A stretch of DNA of 64,000 bases from Theocolax elegans (GCA_026168455.1 CM047426.1:65563342-65627341), one strand, 5' to 3'. Shown: positions 33,371 through 45,350, counted from the stretch's first letter. Notes: a model not told the origin generated them from the sequence alone. Translations and numbers: made by a program.

Positions 33371-33382
33371 TATTTCAGCAAT
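33371..33382. repeat. Target-site duplication, right copy
   Basis: TATTTCAGCAAT, identical to 27913-27924. The R1 coding frame resumes directly after it. Confidence 0.85.
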
Positions 33383-33883
33383 GTTGATGACAGGATGCGA
33401 AAGGGGTGGTTAAAGCCTAACCACTACACATCGCTGTTCCTAACGGGACACGGATTTTTTAAGTCTTACCTGAACCGTTTCGGGTTGAGCGAAGATTCGA
33501 GATGTGAATGTGGAAAGGAACAAACTTCTAACCACATACTATTCGATTGTCCCTGCGTAGTCGAGATCCGGAAACCTCTGGTGGACTTGGTCCGGCAGCA
33601 TGGTCACACGTGGCCATGCGAACCGAGTTTACTAGTGAGTAGCCGGGAATTGTACCAGGCATTCAACAAGTTTGCCAAAAGGTACATAGAACCTTCTAAG
33701 CTGATACTTGAGGACAACTCCAGAGACCGACCCCAGACTCCAAAGACGCCTAACCCGTATGATAGTCAAAGAGCGGATGTTTCGAGGAAACGGCCACTCC
33801 CCTGGCAATCATGCATGAAGCACTGTACTGTGAAGCTGGTCAGACTGTTTCATCAGACTCTCCAGTCCGTACAGAGTGCTTAA
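33383..33883 (+). pseudogene. R1-clade ORF2, C-terminal part
   Basis: It resumes in the frame expected from the left part: VDDRMRKGWLKPNHYT, FLTGHGFFKSYLNRFGL, then CECGKEQTSNHILFDC, the conserved C-terminal Cys/His cluster of R1-type ORF2 proteins, followed by about 100 less conserved residues to the stop at 33881-33883. With its left part (24940-27924) it shows a full-length R1-clade ORF2 inactivated by two frameshifts, two stops and one insertion. Confidence 0.85.
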
Positions 33884-34640
33884 GGGCTTCCCTCAACAGG
33901 GAACGCCAGTCGAATCCCATCGTGGAATAGTTAGAACCCTTGAATTGAACGGCCTCGTCTAAACGATGAGAACAGAGGGATCTAACGCTTCACGGAATGC
34001 GGGAAGGAATTTCTCCTGCAAACTGCATTCATTCGAACGTTAGGCCACCTACCGCAAAACCTCCCCGGGGATCCGGGGAGTGATAGGAAGATGTGCTTCG
34101 GCATGTCGACAGTTGGACCAGGATGACTTTACTCTGGTACGCAGGGACTGGGAACCGAGCCCCACGTTGGCGTACCTCTGAGTCAAAGTGAAACGCCAGC
34201 GTGTCCCCAGTATTGGGTTGGACTCTGCGGGGTATGTGGTTGCAAGCAGGCTTGACGGGTGCAGCGTAGTTGACCCGGATGCCGCTTATGTTCGAAAGCG
34301 GATGACGGCGGGGAGCTAAATACCGCCGCATTCCCACCGAGAATTACGACTCTAGGCTAGCCGTCGCAAGGCGGTGGGCCATCGTAAGGAGTTTCGGTAC
34401 ACTGTTCAAGTGGCCTCCGATCGCGGTAAGCCGATCCCAAAGGCGACTCTTGACGACTTTCGTAACTTAAAAAGTTATCGAAATGCCGAATCGAATTCGA
34501 AACGCTTGGGATCATTTAGAACAAAACTACCTGATCCTGAGGGGTTGCCAAAGTCGAATGACGGAGGAACCAGGGCAATCAAATACTGTCAGCTAGACGG
34601 TGCAATGTTGCCCTATGGAAACGCTCTAATACAGTCATAA
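33884..34640 (+). other. 3' UTR of the R1-clade element
   Basis: GC-richer sequence following ORF2, with no recognised protein. The 88-codon ORF at 34374 and the 102-codon minus ORF at 34337 are not supported as genes. The composition drops to AT-rich at about 34640, which is taken as the 3' end. No poly(A) tail is obvious. Confidence 0.5.
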
Positions 34641-35186
34641 AATACATGTTAACAAGAGACAAACGTGGTTCAGTTGAAAAAGTGTAATATTTATTTTGGT
34701 AATAAGTAAACACTTCCAAGAATAATTGCTATTTCAGTTCACTAAAAATCTGGACTCAACAAAATATAAAACAACTGATATTAAATTTTAATGAAAGAAA
34801 CAACAAATTTTACTGCAAGTCTTATGAAATAATATCACAACAGCTACTAAATTTTGTTAGACATTTCAGTAAAATTTGTGTACGGCGAATTTTAGTAGGC
34901 AGGGTAGTACAATTTTAGTGTCCAGTATAGTAAAATTTATTGAAATTTCTACTATTCTCAAACGAAACTGTTAGGTTAGCTGGCTTATTATTCGAATTTG
35001 TACAATTAATTAACGCATTTGACTAATCTAAATCGACAAAATTTTAGCCATTTCAATTACAAACCGACTGGTTTAGCTTTTAGTTAATATTAACTACGGG
35101 ATTATGCAATAAATGTTAATAAAGTTCGCGCATCCTTTGAGCGACGTGTAGCATATAACGACGATTCGAAGTAAAACAATAAAAAG
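34641..35186. other. AT-rich interval, possible MITE
   Basis: It contains ACAAGAGACAAA near 34652. At about 35554-35564 the sequence TTCTCCGTGTA is the complement of TACACGGAGAA near 12373. Near 12418 the same two motifs occur about 45 bp apart, so a DNA element with CACGGAGAAAAA-type ends may span 34650-35565. No gene is present. Confidence 0.25.
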
Positions 35187-35262
35187 GTTGATGGCGCAGG
35201 CGGTAACATGCTCGATTTTGACGCGGAGGGTCCCAGGTTCGAATCCCGGTGTCGGATGGTCC
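35187..35262 (+). repeat. tRNA-derived SINE-like remnant
   Basis: An A box (TGGCGCAGGCGG, 35192-35203) and a B box (GGTTCGAATCC, 35236-35246) are spaced as in tRNA genes, giving an internal RNA polymerase III promoter. The 5' and 3' acceptor halves do not pair and the anticodon arm is imperfect, so this is not a functional tRNA gene. A SINE head or tRNA pseudogene is more likely. Confidence 0.55.
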
Positions 35263-35579
35263 AAAGTTTTTTTCATTAAAATAATTTATTATTCAATTTA
35301 TATTTTAGTTTAAATGTATGTAAATAATAATATATCTGAATAATTCTATGTATGAAATTAAAAAAAAGATGGCACGGGAGCCGTCGAAAAATAAATTTTT
35401 CTTTCTTTTAGTCGCAATAAAAATTACTATATACTGCTTTGTAAAATTTAGTGAACTCGTTCTAAAAATTAGTGAACTCGTTGTAAAAATTCGCGAACTG
35501 CAAGTTTGTCTCGATTTCAAGTAATAATATCGTGATTTTTATATGAAATTTTTTTCTCCGTGTAGATAAGTTCGAAGGT

Positions 35580-36400
35580 GGATTTGCAAGGCTAGGCATA
35601 ATCGACCAATTTTTTTAATGGTATAGGCGCTTCAGACATTTCCTCCACGATTGATTCATCAGATATCTTTATTTTCATTTTGTTTTCAGCATCTGAGTCT
35701 TTTAGCGATAGTTCTGTTATCCAAAGCGGCTTGTCCTTGTATAATGTCGGTAGGGTGATGAACAGGTGCATTCTTTGATCCTTTCTTTCTTTCTCTCGTA
35801 ACGATTACTGGAGAGGCAAATGTTTTAGACAAATCAGTTTGTGTACTAGTTTTGCTTATGGCGGCTTACCTGACCAGACACGATTTTGGCGGCTGAAGAG
35901 TTATCAGAGGCAACAACCGTTACTGTTGCACATGGGACTTCTTCTTTAGGAGTCATGTCACGAGGATTCCGTGATAAGGCGTCGGCATTGGTGTTAAGTT
36001 TTCCGGGTTTATAGCGAAATTTATATTGATAACCACGTAATCTCGCCTGGTATCTCTGCTCATGGGATCTTTTATAGAATCCATCCATGTTAGAGGTTCG
36101 TGATCTCCGTAGACTGTAAAAGGACGTCCATATAAGTAATGCTTAAAATATTCAATAGCAGCGATTACTGCTAAACATTCCTTTTTAGTAGTTGAATAAT
36201 TTCTTTCATGTTCATTTAAAGAGCGTGACATATATGCTTTTGGCTGTGTCATTATCCTCCATATTTGACGATCCCCCGATTGCTATATTTGACGCATCTG
36301 TGGTCAGAATGAGAGGTTTTTCCGAATTTGCACATATAAATACAGGAGGTTCACATAACGCCTGTATCGAAGGCAGACTTTTGAGTATCGGTCCATTTAA
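35580..36400 (-). pseudogene. Ty3/gypsy RNase H region
   Basis: On the minus strand: NSEKPLILTTDASNIAIGG (the DAS start of the gypsy RNase H), YMSRSLNEHERNYSTTKKE, CLAVIAAIEYFKHYLYG, FTVYGDHEPLTWM (TDH-type motif, here GDH), then in a shifted frame LRGYQYKFRYKPGKLNTNAD and ALSRNP. These are the standard blocks in order. A frameshift lies near 36050-36090. Downstream an open stretch to about 35590 (KDQRMHLFITLPTLYKDKPL) has no integrase motifs, so the element is truncated before the integrase. Confidence 0.85.
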
Positions 36401-36517
36401 ATTTCATTCCCTTTTGCAGAAGTTCGTTTAAAGGTTTAGCCTTTAAAGAAAAATTTTTTGTATATTTTCTGTAGTAACTGGCTAATTCAAGGAAATGACA
36501 TTACATTACTTATTGTT

Positions 36518-37630
36518 TTAGGAACCGGAAAATTCATTACCCAAATGTTTTTTTTTGTCTGGTTTCATTGCGAATTCGCTAATTTTATGACCTAAATCAT
36601 TTACCGCAGATGTTAGAAATTCACACTTATCTGTTTGTAGTCGAAGGGCTGCAGCAGACAGTCTTTCAAATATTTTAAGTAATTTTTCTTTATGTTCTTC
36701 TAATGTAAGCGCGAAAATAATAATATCATCTAAATATACGAAAATTTCCATTCCTTGTAATCCCATCATTATATAATCCATTTATCGTTGAAAAGTTTGG
36801 GGTGCATTTGATAATCCAAACGGCATTCTTACGTATTCATAATGACCATAGGGAGTACTGAAAGCAGTTTTCTTACGATCGCTTGGTTCTACTTCAATCT
36901 GGTGAAAATCGTTAGCCAAATCGAAAACATTGAAGTATTTTGAAGCAGTCATGATTTCGAAAATTTCATTTAACTTTCGACAGTCAATAACTAGACAGTA
37001 ACGTCGAATTCCGTCCTTTTCACTTTTCTTTGGAACTATCCATAAAGGAGAATTCCAACGTGAATATGAAGGTTGTATTACACCGTCATCCAATAATTTA
37101 CTTACTTGTGTACGAACCTCTTGATGTAACATGGGTGGGTACCTATATTGTTTTACATTGACAGGTATATTGTCCGTAGTATTTATATGATGTTTTACAT
37201 AAGAAGTCGTAGATGGTTTATCCGTTTCAAGCTGGAACAGATAAGGATAATTTTTTATTATTTCCGTTATTTGGCTCTTTTCTTGTTTGGTGTGATGTAA
37301 ACATGACAATTTTTCCATTAGTATTTTTAATCTGTCTTCTAGATTTAAAGGATCAAATACTTCTTCCGTTCCCGAATCGAAAAAGTCTTCAGAGTCGACC
37401 ACATCGAAAGGTGTCAATTTTTGTGGAGCTATCTCAATTTCCACTGGTTCGGTTTGAGTATTTATTGCCATAGTGTAACATATTCCCTTATTATTATTGA
37501 CAGCGGCTTCTCCGATAAATACACCAGGAATTGTAGGAACAAATTTCATATAAGCATCACCTTTTTTAGAATCTTTTGTGACAGGTATTTTAATGGGTAC
37601 ACGAGTACGATCTGGTAGAGTAAAAATATT
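36518..37630 (-). pseudogene. Ty3/gypsy reverse transcriptase
   Basis: The minus-strand frame runs from a pre-RT segment (TIPGVFIGEAAVNNNKGICY, MAINTQTEPVEI) into RT: YRYPPMLHQEVRTQVSKLLD, SRWNSPLWIVPKK, YCLVIDCRKLNE (motif A neighbourhood), FDLANDFHQIEV, KTAFSTPYGHYEYVRMPFGL, SNAPQTFQR and VYLDDIIIF (catalytic YLDD). A single in-frame TAA at 36782-36784 sits between QTFQR and MDYIMMGL. After GHKISEF the frame is lost near 36530. Typical gypsy order; the YLDD box itself is intact. Confidence 0.9.
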
Positions 37631-37639
37631 TTGTTTTCG

Positions 37640-37965
37640 TTACTTTACAACCATTACTGTTAAAAGATTTACATATTTTTTCTTATTCATGTATATTAGG
37701 CGTTATTGGTTTTGAAAGAGGTAAATCTCTAAGTTGAACATATTCCTTAATCTTTGGAGTGTTATATGTTAACATTTTGTTTTATATGTATATCCACAAA
37801 GAAAATTGGATCTATTGGTCTGTTCGCTATTGCAAGAGTTCTTAGACCAAAATCTACTTTTACATTTTCATTATTCAGAAATGGTTCTCCTAGAATTGCA
37901 TCATGATTAAAAGGCGATTCGTCTGGCAATATATGTAATACATGTTTTGTACCACGTATATCCAT
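37640..37965 (-). pseudogene. Ty3/gypsy protease C-terminal part
   Basis: TKHVLHILPDESPFNHDAIL with the following GEPFLNN is the second half of a retropepsin (the ILG flap partner motif) and is followed by KVDFGLRTLAIANRPIDPIF. Below 37762 the frame carries several stops before the pre-RT segment. The N-terminal half with the DSGAT active site lies at 41689-42060, beyond later insertions. Confidence 0.75.
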
Positions 37966-37972
37966 ATCTTAA

Positions 37973-38576
37973 AACACGTTCACTGGGGATCAGGGTGAAC
38001 GGCTCCCTTACAATAAATAAATAACACTCTTTGTTTGTAGCTAGAACTTTAATAAAAAAATGAAATACTTATACAATAATAAAACGGAAATTTAGTCACG
38101 GTCGCCAGCCGCGTTCACGCGGCAAAATTTATATATCTATCACGCGCGATTACTGCACACACGCACAAATCACAGCTTATTCGGGAAGCTGGATAATAGG
38201 AAATTGAGGCAGGAATTCTCACCTGCAGATGCTCGACAAGAAACAATTCAATAAAAAAGTAACCACTCTCGGTAATAACTACGTATAATTTTGAAGTTAA
38301 CGTCGAGTTCGACGGCCCGACTCGGAATCACCGAGTTCGTCGTGATGAACCGATCAGCGAGTCCGCGCGCATGCGCCACGCGCAACAGTTGGCTCTCGTT
38401 CGCTTGACTCGGCCGATCCAACGTACGTATTGTTTATGTACAGTGAACACCTCCGTCCCCGTGCACCGTCTCAGCTGCTGGATACTAACAACCCGGAGTC
38501 TCATCCACAGGAACAACGTCAACAAACGGTAAAATACTCTAGTTCCATACAATAACCTGTATTAATGTTAGTTCGT
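37973..38576 (-). other. LTR/primer-site remnant between protease halves
   Basis: GTCACGGTCGCCA at 38095-38107 is, on the minus strand, TGGCGACCGTGAC, the first 13 bases of the tRNA-Arg primer site also seen at 16282. GC-rich, CpG-rich sequence at 38110-38560 may be LTR or leader of a separate gypsy copy. Exact ends cannot be set; the TGTAAGGGAGCC string near 37998-38010 (minus) is a candidate edge. Confidence 0.35.
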
Positions 38577-38697
38577 CCGAGTTTGTTTATATGTTTCAGG
38601 TGCGGCATGCGGGAACGACGACATCAACACTGCACTGGAGATTTCCTCAGCTAATTCTTCCTCACCAGGTTCTGGAGGTGCCTGTTTTATTCTCACG
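38577..38697 (-). pseudogene. Ty3/gypsy protease middle segment
   Basis: Read on the minus strand from the TTAA at 38698, this gives VRIKQAPPEPGEEELAEEIS and then SAVLMSSFPHAAPETYKQT to a stop. It continues the frame of the protease N-terminus at 41689 once the piggyBac element and one TTAA are set aside, which supports a simple insertion. Confidence 0.6.
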
Positions 38698-41688
38698 TTA
38701 ACATCTAGCTGGATTGTCCGAGGTCATGGTATAAATAGCGTTGTTTCTTCCTTTAAAATTAATATCTTGTGGAAGTAATATCCTAACATCAACTCATCTC
38801 TCCTTCTTCTTACCTGCAACTAGGTTTTGACAACCTACTGCTTTCCTCAACTCTAATTTCAATTTAGTAATATTTATTAATACTGTTGCAGGTACTCGTA
38901 GGAGGTTTTGTACCAACGAAGAACCAATACTTTTGTTAACAAAATTTTGTTAGTAAATAACCTGTAAAATTTGTGAAATATGTCCTAAATTTTTCCGGAT
39001 CAATTGATGTGCCAAAACTACCCCTAGCGAGGGGTAGAAATTTCCAATATTTCGTTATCATTTGGGTATTCACTTTTTACACGTTCTTTTCCATAAACAC
39101 GCTGAAAGATGCGTAAAATATGCCCTAAATTTTCCGCAATTGATTGAAATGCCGAAACTACCTCTCTACTACTAGCAAGGGGGTGAAATTTTCAAAAATT
39201 CGTTATTAGATGGTTATTGACTTTTTACATGATTTTTTTCGGAAATACGCTGTAAAATCTGTAAAATGTATCCTGAAATTAGGTGAAGTATACCTTTTAG
39301 TATGCTCGCATTTCACGCATAATCCGCTAGAGGGATCCCGCTAAAACTCTATCCGCAAGCAATTTGCGTTTCAAAAGGTATAAGAGAAAGTCATCGTTTT
39401 ACTAAATGATACTTTTATCATAAAATCTTTTGAGGTAGGCAGAAGAAAATACTAAAATGGCTGATCCTGATCCACGGAGTAGTGATGAATCTGAACCAGA
39501 TGAAGCTAACGACGATAATTTTGATATTTTGGATGTAGATTTGGAGGATCCTGACTTAACATCATTGGGGAAAATTATTTGAGACTGATTTTTATCCATC
39601 AATAAAAGATTTTACTGGTGTAGGAGGCATAAATGAAAATGTTGATTTGGAAGGCAATAAACCAATAAATTATTTTAAAAATTTCATCGATTTGAATATC
39701 CTCGAAACGATTGTGAAGGACACAAATCTTTTTCAATCTCAAAATCCAGAAAATCTAAATCGGTCTAAAATGAAAGCCTGGATAGATCTGACAGTTGAAG
39801 AGTTTAAAAAATTTTTGGGTCTTTCAATTCTAATGGGACATGTTCGAAAAGGTCAATTAAATGATTATTGGAGCAATGATACTCTGCTTTATACTCCAAT
39901 TTTCAATCAAACAATGTCTCGTAATAGATATCAGCAGATATTGCGATTTTTACATTTTCAAGATAATTCAGTAGTAGTAAATCACTGTCTAAAAAAATCA
40001 AACCTATTGCAGATTATCTGAAAGATAAGTTTAGAAAAAGTTTGAATCCTGGAAAAAATGTGTGCATTGATGAGAGTTTGATGCTGTGAAAAGGAAGGCT
40101 CAAATCCAAACAATATTTACCGATAAAAAGGCACCGTTTCGGTATAAAACTGTTTGAAATAGTTGACTGTCAATCTGGATATATCATAGATTTTGTTATT
40201 TATACTGGAGCAGATACGGATTATGATAAGTTTGGCTTGGGCATAACAGGAGAAATTGTTGCTCATTTTTTGCCAGCCTTCTTTTTCAAAGGTCACGTTA
40301 TGTGGATAGATAATTGGTATTCATCTTTTCAGTTAGCTGAATTTTTGCACGATCGTGATTCAGGAGTATGCGGTACAGTAAAGTCAAATAGAAAAGGAAT
40401 GCCTGTTCTAAACGAAAAGTTAGAAAAGAATGAAGTACAAGTTGCCCATACTGCGACGTGGCTTGCGATAAAGTGGAAAGATAAAAAGGATGTTCACATA
40501 ATCACAAGTATCCATGAGCTTGAATTTGCTTCAACAGGTAAAAGACATTATCTTACAGGGGATGAAAAAATCAAACCAACTTGTGTCATTGACTACAATA
40601 AACATATGGCTGGCATAGATCTTATCGATAAGCAATTGGCTTTGACTGAAACAGTGAGGAAATCTATGAAATGGTATAAAAAATTATTTTTACATTTGAT
40701 CGATTTAGCTTTATGCAACGCTCATGCTCTCTATAAAATGAAAAATGGTAAAATATCATTTCCAACCTTTCGTATACGAGTTGTAAGAGCATTACTGAAT
40801 CTTGAAGTACATAAAGAAGCCCGAAATGTTGCAAATCCTTCTCGATTAGTAGGTCGGCATTTTCCAAAAAAAATCGATAAAAGAAAAAGATGTCATTTAT
40901 GTTCTCTGAAACAAAACAGATCTCAGAAATTTTTTATATCTTCAAATTGTGATGTTGCTCTTTGTATAGCAACTTGTTTTGAAGAATTCCATACGAAAGA
41001 AATATTATAGACTAAAATTATATAAAACTAAAAATAAAAAAATTAAAAAAATAAAAAAAATATAAAAAAAATTTAAAAATTAAAAAAATCGAGCTACATC
41101 ACTTTCTACGTCCACGTCATTAGCTCTGGGTCTAGCAGAAGGAAAGTGTTTTAGATATGTAAAATATGGATATTGCTAATAAATTCCTTACACATTGTAC
41201 ACAAATTTGTGGAATATTTCAGTCTTCGAGAACGTTCGCTAAAAAAATCACCCCCTCGCTAGGGGTAGTTTTGGTACCTCCATAGGTTTGGACAAACTTC
41301 AGGGTATGCTTTACACATGTTACAGTGTGTTTACGAGAAAACATCGTAGAAAAAATCCAAACCAGCCTCCTAATGAAGTTTCGATATTTTCACCCCCTCG
41401 CTAGGGGTAGTTGGGATGCTTACGGTTTTATTGATAACTAAAGGAGTATTTTTGGGGTCTTATTACATTGTAATATCAAGAAAATTCTGTAAAAAATGAA
41501 TATATAGTAATTTGAAAAATTTTTAAATTTTTAACATTCACCCGACCGTTGCCAGCCGGACTGGCTCATATATGAGCCACCTGTGACCTTGACAACTACT
41601 CTAGAAATATGAGGTGTTTTTATGTATAAATTTTGCACATCAAAAATATTAATTTATAAGGCAAAAATGCCGGCAGTCTAAAGGTTAA
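38698..41688 (+). mobile_element. piggyBac element inserted in gypsy protease
   Basis: It is bounded by TTAA at 38698-38701 and 41685-41688. The left end reads CATCTAGCTGGATTG, and the right end (complement) CCTTTAGACTGCCGGC, which is only partly matching. Subterminal inverted blocks support the ends: CTACCCCTAGCGAGGGG near 39013 and CCCCTCGCTAGGGGTAG near 41254 and 41396. A transposase lies inside. Length is about 3.0 kb, typical of piggyBac. The gypsy frame continues across the TTAA. Confidence 0.75.
39457..41010 (+). pseudogene. piggyBac transposase
   Basis: It starts at ATG 39457 with an acidic leader (MADPDPRSSDESEPDEANDD). The frame shifts by one base near 39570, reopens through FKNFIDLNILETIVKDTN, FKKFLGLSILMGHVRKGQ and YWSNDTLLYTPIFNQTMSR, and shifts again near 39990 to DYLKDKFRKSLNPGKNVCID. 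The catalytic DDD landmarks are recognisable: CIDESL, VMWIDNWYSS and NKHMAGIDLIDK. TGA at 40087-40089 replaces a probable tryptophan codon after SLML. From 40090 the frame is open to the end, with the C-terminal cysteine-rich domain (RCHLCSLKQ, SSNCDVALCIATC). Two frameshifts and one stop make it inactive. Confidence 0.9.
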
Positions 41689-42060
41689 CTTGTGTATCAA
41701 GCTTCAATAACTCCCGTCTGACCACATTTATAGTTGCACCAGAATCCAACACAAATAAACCTTCGCTTTGAATTAAACAGTCTGTTTTTAATCAGACGAC
41801 TGGTCCGGTATGGTTTCCGGCGTGGTAAACTCTTCTACTTGTAAGAATTGTATTAAAGCGCGTCTGTTTTGATAGTTGCTCGCCGCTGCGCTCTGACAAC
41901 GGGCGCTTTCGTAGTTTAAGTGCTCCATCACACTGGGTAAAGCTTGTGCCTTTTCTGCGTGACGTGCTTCGTTTTGATTACTATTATCATCTGGACCAGA
42001 TCATCTAAAAATGTGGCACTGGAATGTGTTTTGAATTTAAAGGTGGGGTATGCGGATAAT
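41689..42060 (-). pseudogene. Ty3/gypsy gag end and protease N-terminus
   Basis: On the minus strand: a gag-like tail (NEARHAEKAQALPSVMEHLN, RRALIQFLQVEEFTTPET), a stop, then LFVLDSGATINVVRRELLKL with the retropepsin active site DSGA (41734-41745). It ends at the TTAA used by the piggyBac insertion. Together with 35580-38697 it is one minus-strand gypsy element. Confidence 0.75.
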
Positions 42061-42801
42061 AATTTTGAAAATAGTTAGATGGTGGCATAAAGTTAGGTAT
42101 AGGTGGACATTAGTAGTAGGAGTATGTATTATAAATAGAGTGTGTTGGCACTTAGTAACACTTTACTGTAGGTGTGACATATAATTTATGAAAACCGCAT
42201 TTAAAAAGATTACTTCTTTGAAAAAAATTTATATATTTATAAAATTTTACTATAACGTCATGATTGTTGGATAGTTCGAGTTGTTCGATAATTCTAAAGC
42301 ATTGCCAAAATAATATATTACTTTGCTGTATTTATTTATTCTTAGAACTATATTAATATTTGGAAACAAGGAATAAGTATTATTTCATTTTACATTCATT
42401 AAAACAATTTGCTAGACTTATCTTAGTTACCGAAAAGTATTTTCTTAAGAAAATTGTACGATTGTTATCCGCCAACAAATCCAACCCAATCAGTAGGCCA
42501 CCGCTACGGTCAGCATATTCTTCAGATAATATTCCGAACCTATTAATATTTCTGCTATTTTTATCATTACAATTACGATGAGAAACCTTCTTTGCTATTC
42601 TATAACAAAAAAGTAATGCAAATTAATATTTCTTTAACCGGTTCAACATTATATCAAGTTTAATACTTATTTTTAGCATTATATTATGTAATCTAAAATT
42701 ATTTTGTTTTCTCGTAAGAAGGAACCCTTTTTTATAAAAGAGGTGGTGAAAATACGCTTTATGCACAAAGTCTGTGACTCGGTCGGCTTGACTCATATAC
42801 A
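42061..42801. other. AT-rich interval, no gene
   Basis: Probably decayed gypsy gag near its left edge. The short ORF at 42360-42581 has no recognised motif. Confidence 0.35.
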
Positions 42802-43179
42802 CTAAGAACGACCCTGCCATAAATTAGTAAAGGGCTCCTCCTCTAGATTAATCTTTTTTTTTTGGAAACAACTGCAAAACAATACGTCGAGAGGGCATTG
42901 ACGCCATATGAGGCCTCTCCTAACAGGGAATAACTTTACTATCTCGTGTTTGTACGGCAGCTGAAATGTCTCAATTCCCGCTGGGAGGGTCCGTCTGTAA
43001 GGTAGGTCGGTTGAGATGACCTTACGCAGGTAACGCGGCATCTTCGATTGTTTGAAGGACACCATTATGTTGTCCCATCGAACCAAGTTGAAGACTTTGC
43101 GTATGTTCAGGTCCAAGATTGTACACATGCATCTCAAACTCCTCGTACCACTGATGAATATATAAATATGATTGCACAC
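42802..43179 (-). pseudogene. R1-clade RT fragment
   Basis: A 125-codon minus-strand ORF with LDLNIRKVFNLVRWDNIMVS (RT motif A of R1-type elements, usually LDVxNAFNxxxWDxI; the second catalytic-region residues are changed) followed by MPRYLRKVISTDLPYRRTL, the next conserved block. The PQGS and YADD regions are not recognisable. Only this internal piece remains. Confidence 0.65.
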
Positions 43180-44309
43180 ATTGATTTAGCCAATGAATAT
43201 ATGGATTTAGATATAATAATATTTACCTAGTTTTATTTTTATGATAAGAGTTTAGACATGTTAGGAGAAGCACATTTATTTTTTATGTACCTTTAGTATA
43301 GATTATTATATAATATTTATCTGTATATTATAGATTATTGTATAATATTTATCTGAACATACATATGAATATGCAATCTTGACCAATTGAAGAAAAGAAA
43401 ATTTTAAGATGTTTTTTAAAATTTCTTTCTTTCTTATTTAAAATATTTTCAATTTTATAACTTAGTATTTTATTTGTTTCTTCTTTCTCCTTTTGGTTTA
43501 TGTCTGGCGGCTTGTGGCCTTCATAGTGTTGTCCTCGGAATTGATACACGGCGAATTGTCGTGCCTTTTCGAGCGAGCAACTTGTAGTTCTTAGAGTCGT
43601 TAGACGTTAGCTCAGAAAGACCGACAAAATTTCTATATTAATTAAAAAGTAAAAATCCGCTCGCTTAAAGCAGCAGAAATTAGAAGAGCTGCAGATAATT
43701 TTGAAGCTAGAGTGCAGACATGCATTTTGCAAGGTATTACGCATTTTGAACACTTGGTACAATAAAAGAAAAGTTTACTTAGGGAAATAAAAATGGTAAT
43801 TATTAATGTTCTTATAAAAAAGCTAGTTTATTATTTTTATTCAGATTACTGAAATGATTCTGATTCTGAAGAAATTTTGTTAATTCATTTAATTAAACAT
43901 TTCGTAACTCGTTAAACTTATTGCAGTTTTAATAGTCCATTTATAGGAATCCAAAAAACTTACCTCGCCTTTGCATTTGAGTAACCTTACAAGAGATTAC
44001 TAATCATATGATCCTGTATTACTGAATATTTTTCCCGCTAAATATGCGTCCAATAAAAAAATACTAAGAACACTCTTTACGCAAAATTTTGTGTTCTCTC
44101 AGAATCCATAATAAAAAATAGGGATTCCTATTTAAAAATCGAAAGTTGACCTTGAAATGATCTTGAAAATCTACATCAAGGTCAAATTGAAGATCACCAC
44201 TAAAATCCTTGACTAATTTGCTGAAACTTTTGTAAATAACATATTTCCTAAGAACGTGTTGCTAAAGAAATAAAAGGGGTGGACGGGTGGTTGTGGATAC
44301 CCAGTATAT
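43180..44309. other. Interval without recognised gene
   Basis: AT-rich. A coding-like run near 43650-43745 reads SLKAAEIRRAADNFEARVQT on the plus strand, but it is too short to assign. The minus ORF at 43349-43549 is low complexity. Confidence 0.35.
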
Positions 44310-45350
44310 ATGTGGGTGGTTCTCAGTGAAATCGAAGATAAAAAAAATGAATAATGCAATAACTGTGGGAATATGTGTTAAAGGTGTCCAGTAGTTTTCG
44401 TGAGTTTTTTCAGATTTTTTCGGGGCCATTATTTTTGGTTACAGACAGTCAAAGTTGACATTTCAGCACTTTTTTGCATTATATGCCCATTTTCATGAAT
44501 TTCTAGCTCCCAGAGGATGCATTTTTCACTATAAACATAAATATGACTTTCTTTTTGTAAAATTTTCTGAATTTTTCATTAAAAATACTTTTAAAGACAT
44601 AAATGTATGCTATCACATACTCTTGTAAACCATTTAAATCTTTAATAGTGAAAATCAGCAATTCTGCTCTGGACTCTGGAAACCTAATGCTGTCTAAAAG
44701 ATGTCTTTTTATAGTCAGAAACTGCATATAAATTTCCAGAGTGGAATTAATTTTTTGTAATTGTATGATAATATTTTTTTAACAGCTTGCAGGAGATTAG
44801 ATTGATACTGAAAAAATGGAGATACTTTTCTACTACTTCAAGGTAACTGCATAAATATTTTTGCAATGATCATGCTGTCAGATTCAACGTTATAAGGCAA
44901 CAAATATACATTTCTATTAATATTTCGGGCACTTTTTCCAGATATTCTGACCATAAGTGATCTTAATGATTTAGACCCACTCTGAAAAATTATGAACAGT
45001 TACTGACTATAAACAGGCATATTTTAGATAGTATTAGGTTTCCAGAATCCGGAGCAGAATTGCTGATTTTTACTATTTAAGGTTTAAATGGCTTGCAAGA
45101 GTGTGGCAGCATACATTTCTGACTTTAGAAGTATCATTAATAAAAAATACAAAAAATTTTACAAAAAAAGTCATATTTATGCATCTCCTAGGAGCTACAA
45201 ATTCATGAAAATGAACTTTCTATAACTTAAAATAATGGCCCCGAAAAAATCTGAAAAAATTCAGGAGAACTACTGGACACCTGTAAAACATTCCCACAGT
45301 TACAACAATATTAATTTCTTTTATCTTCGATTTCACAGAGAACCACCCAT
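44310..45350. mobile_element. Foldback element, copy 2
   Basis: Its ends are GGGTGGTTCTCAGTGAAATC (44314 onward) and the complement at about 45348, both next to ATATAT. Arm sequences match copy 1 at 21070-22738, including TTTCAGATTTTTTC, the GCTCCxGAxTCTGG block and the exon-like stretch near 44790-44845. Internal sequence is deleted, so it is about 1.04 kb against 1.67 kb. The 66-codon ORF of copy 1 is damaged here. Confidence 0.8.

Noticed and set aside
33014..33382. N-terminal part of the 289-codon ORF as a membrane protein
   Set aside because: It is a chance reading of the Penelope terminal repeat and extension; only the part after 33383 is R1 coding sequence.
35187..35262. Functional tRNA gene
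   Set aside because: The acceptor stem does not pair and the anticodon arm is poor.
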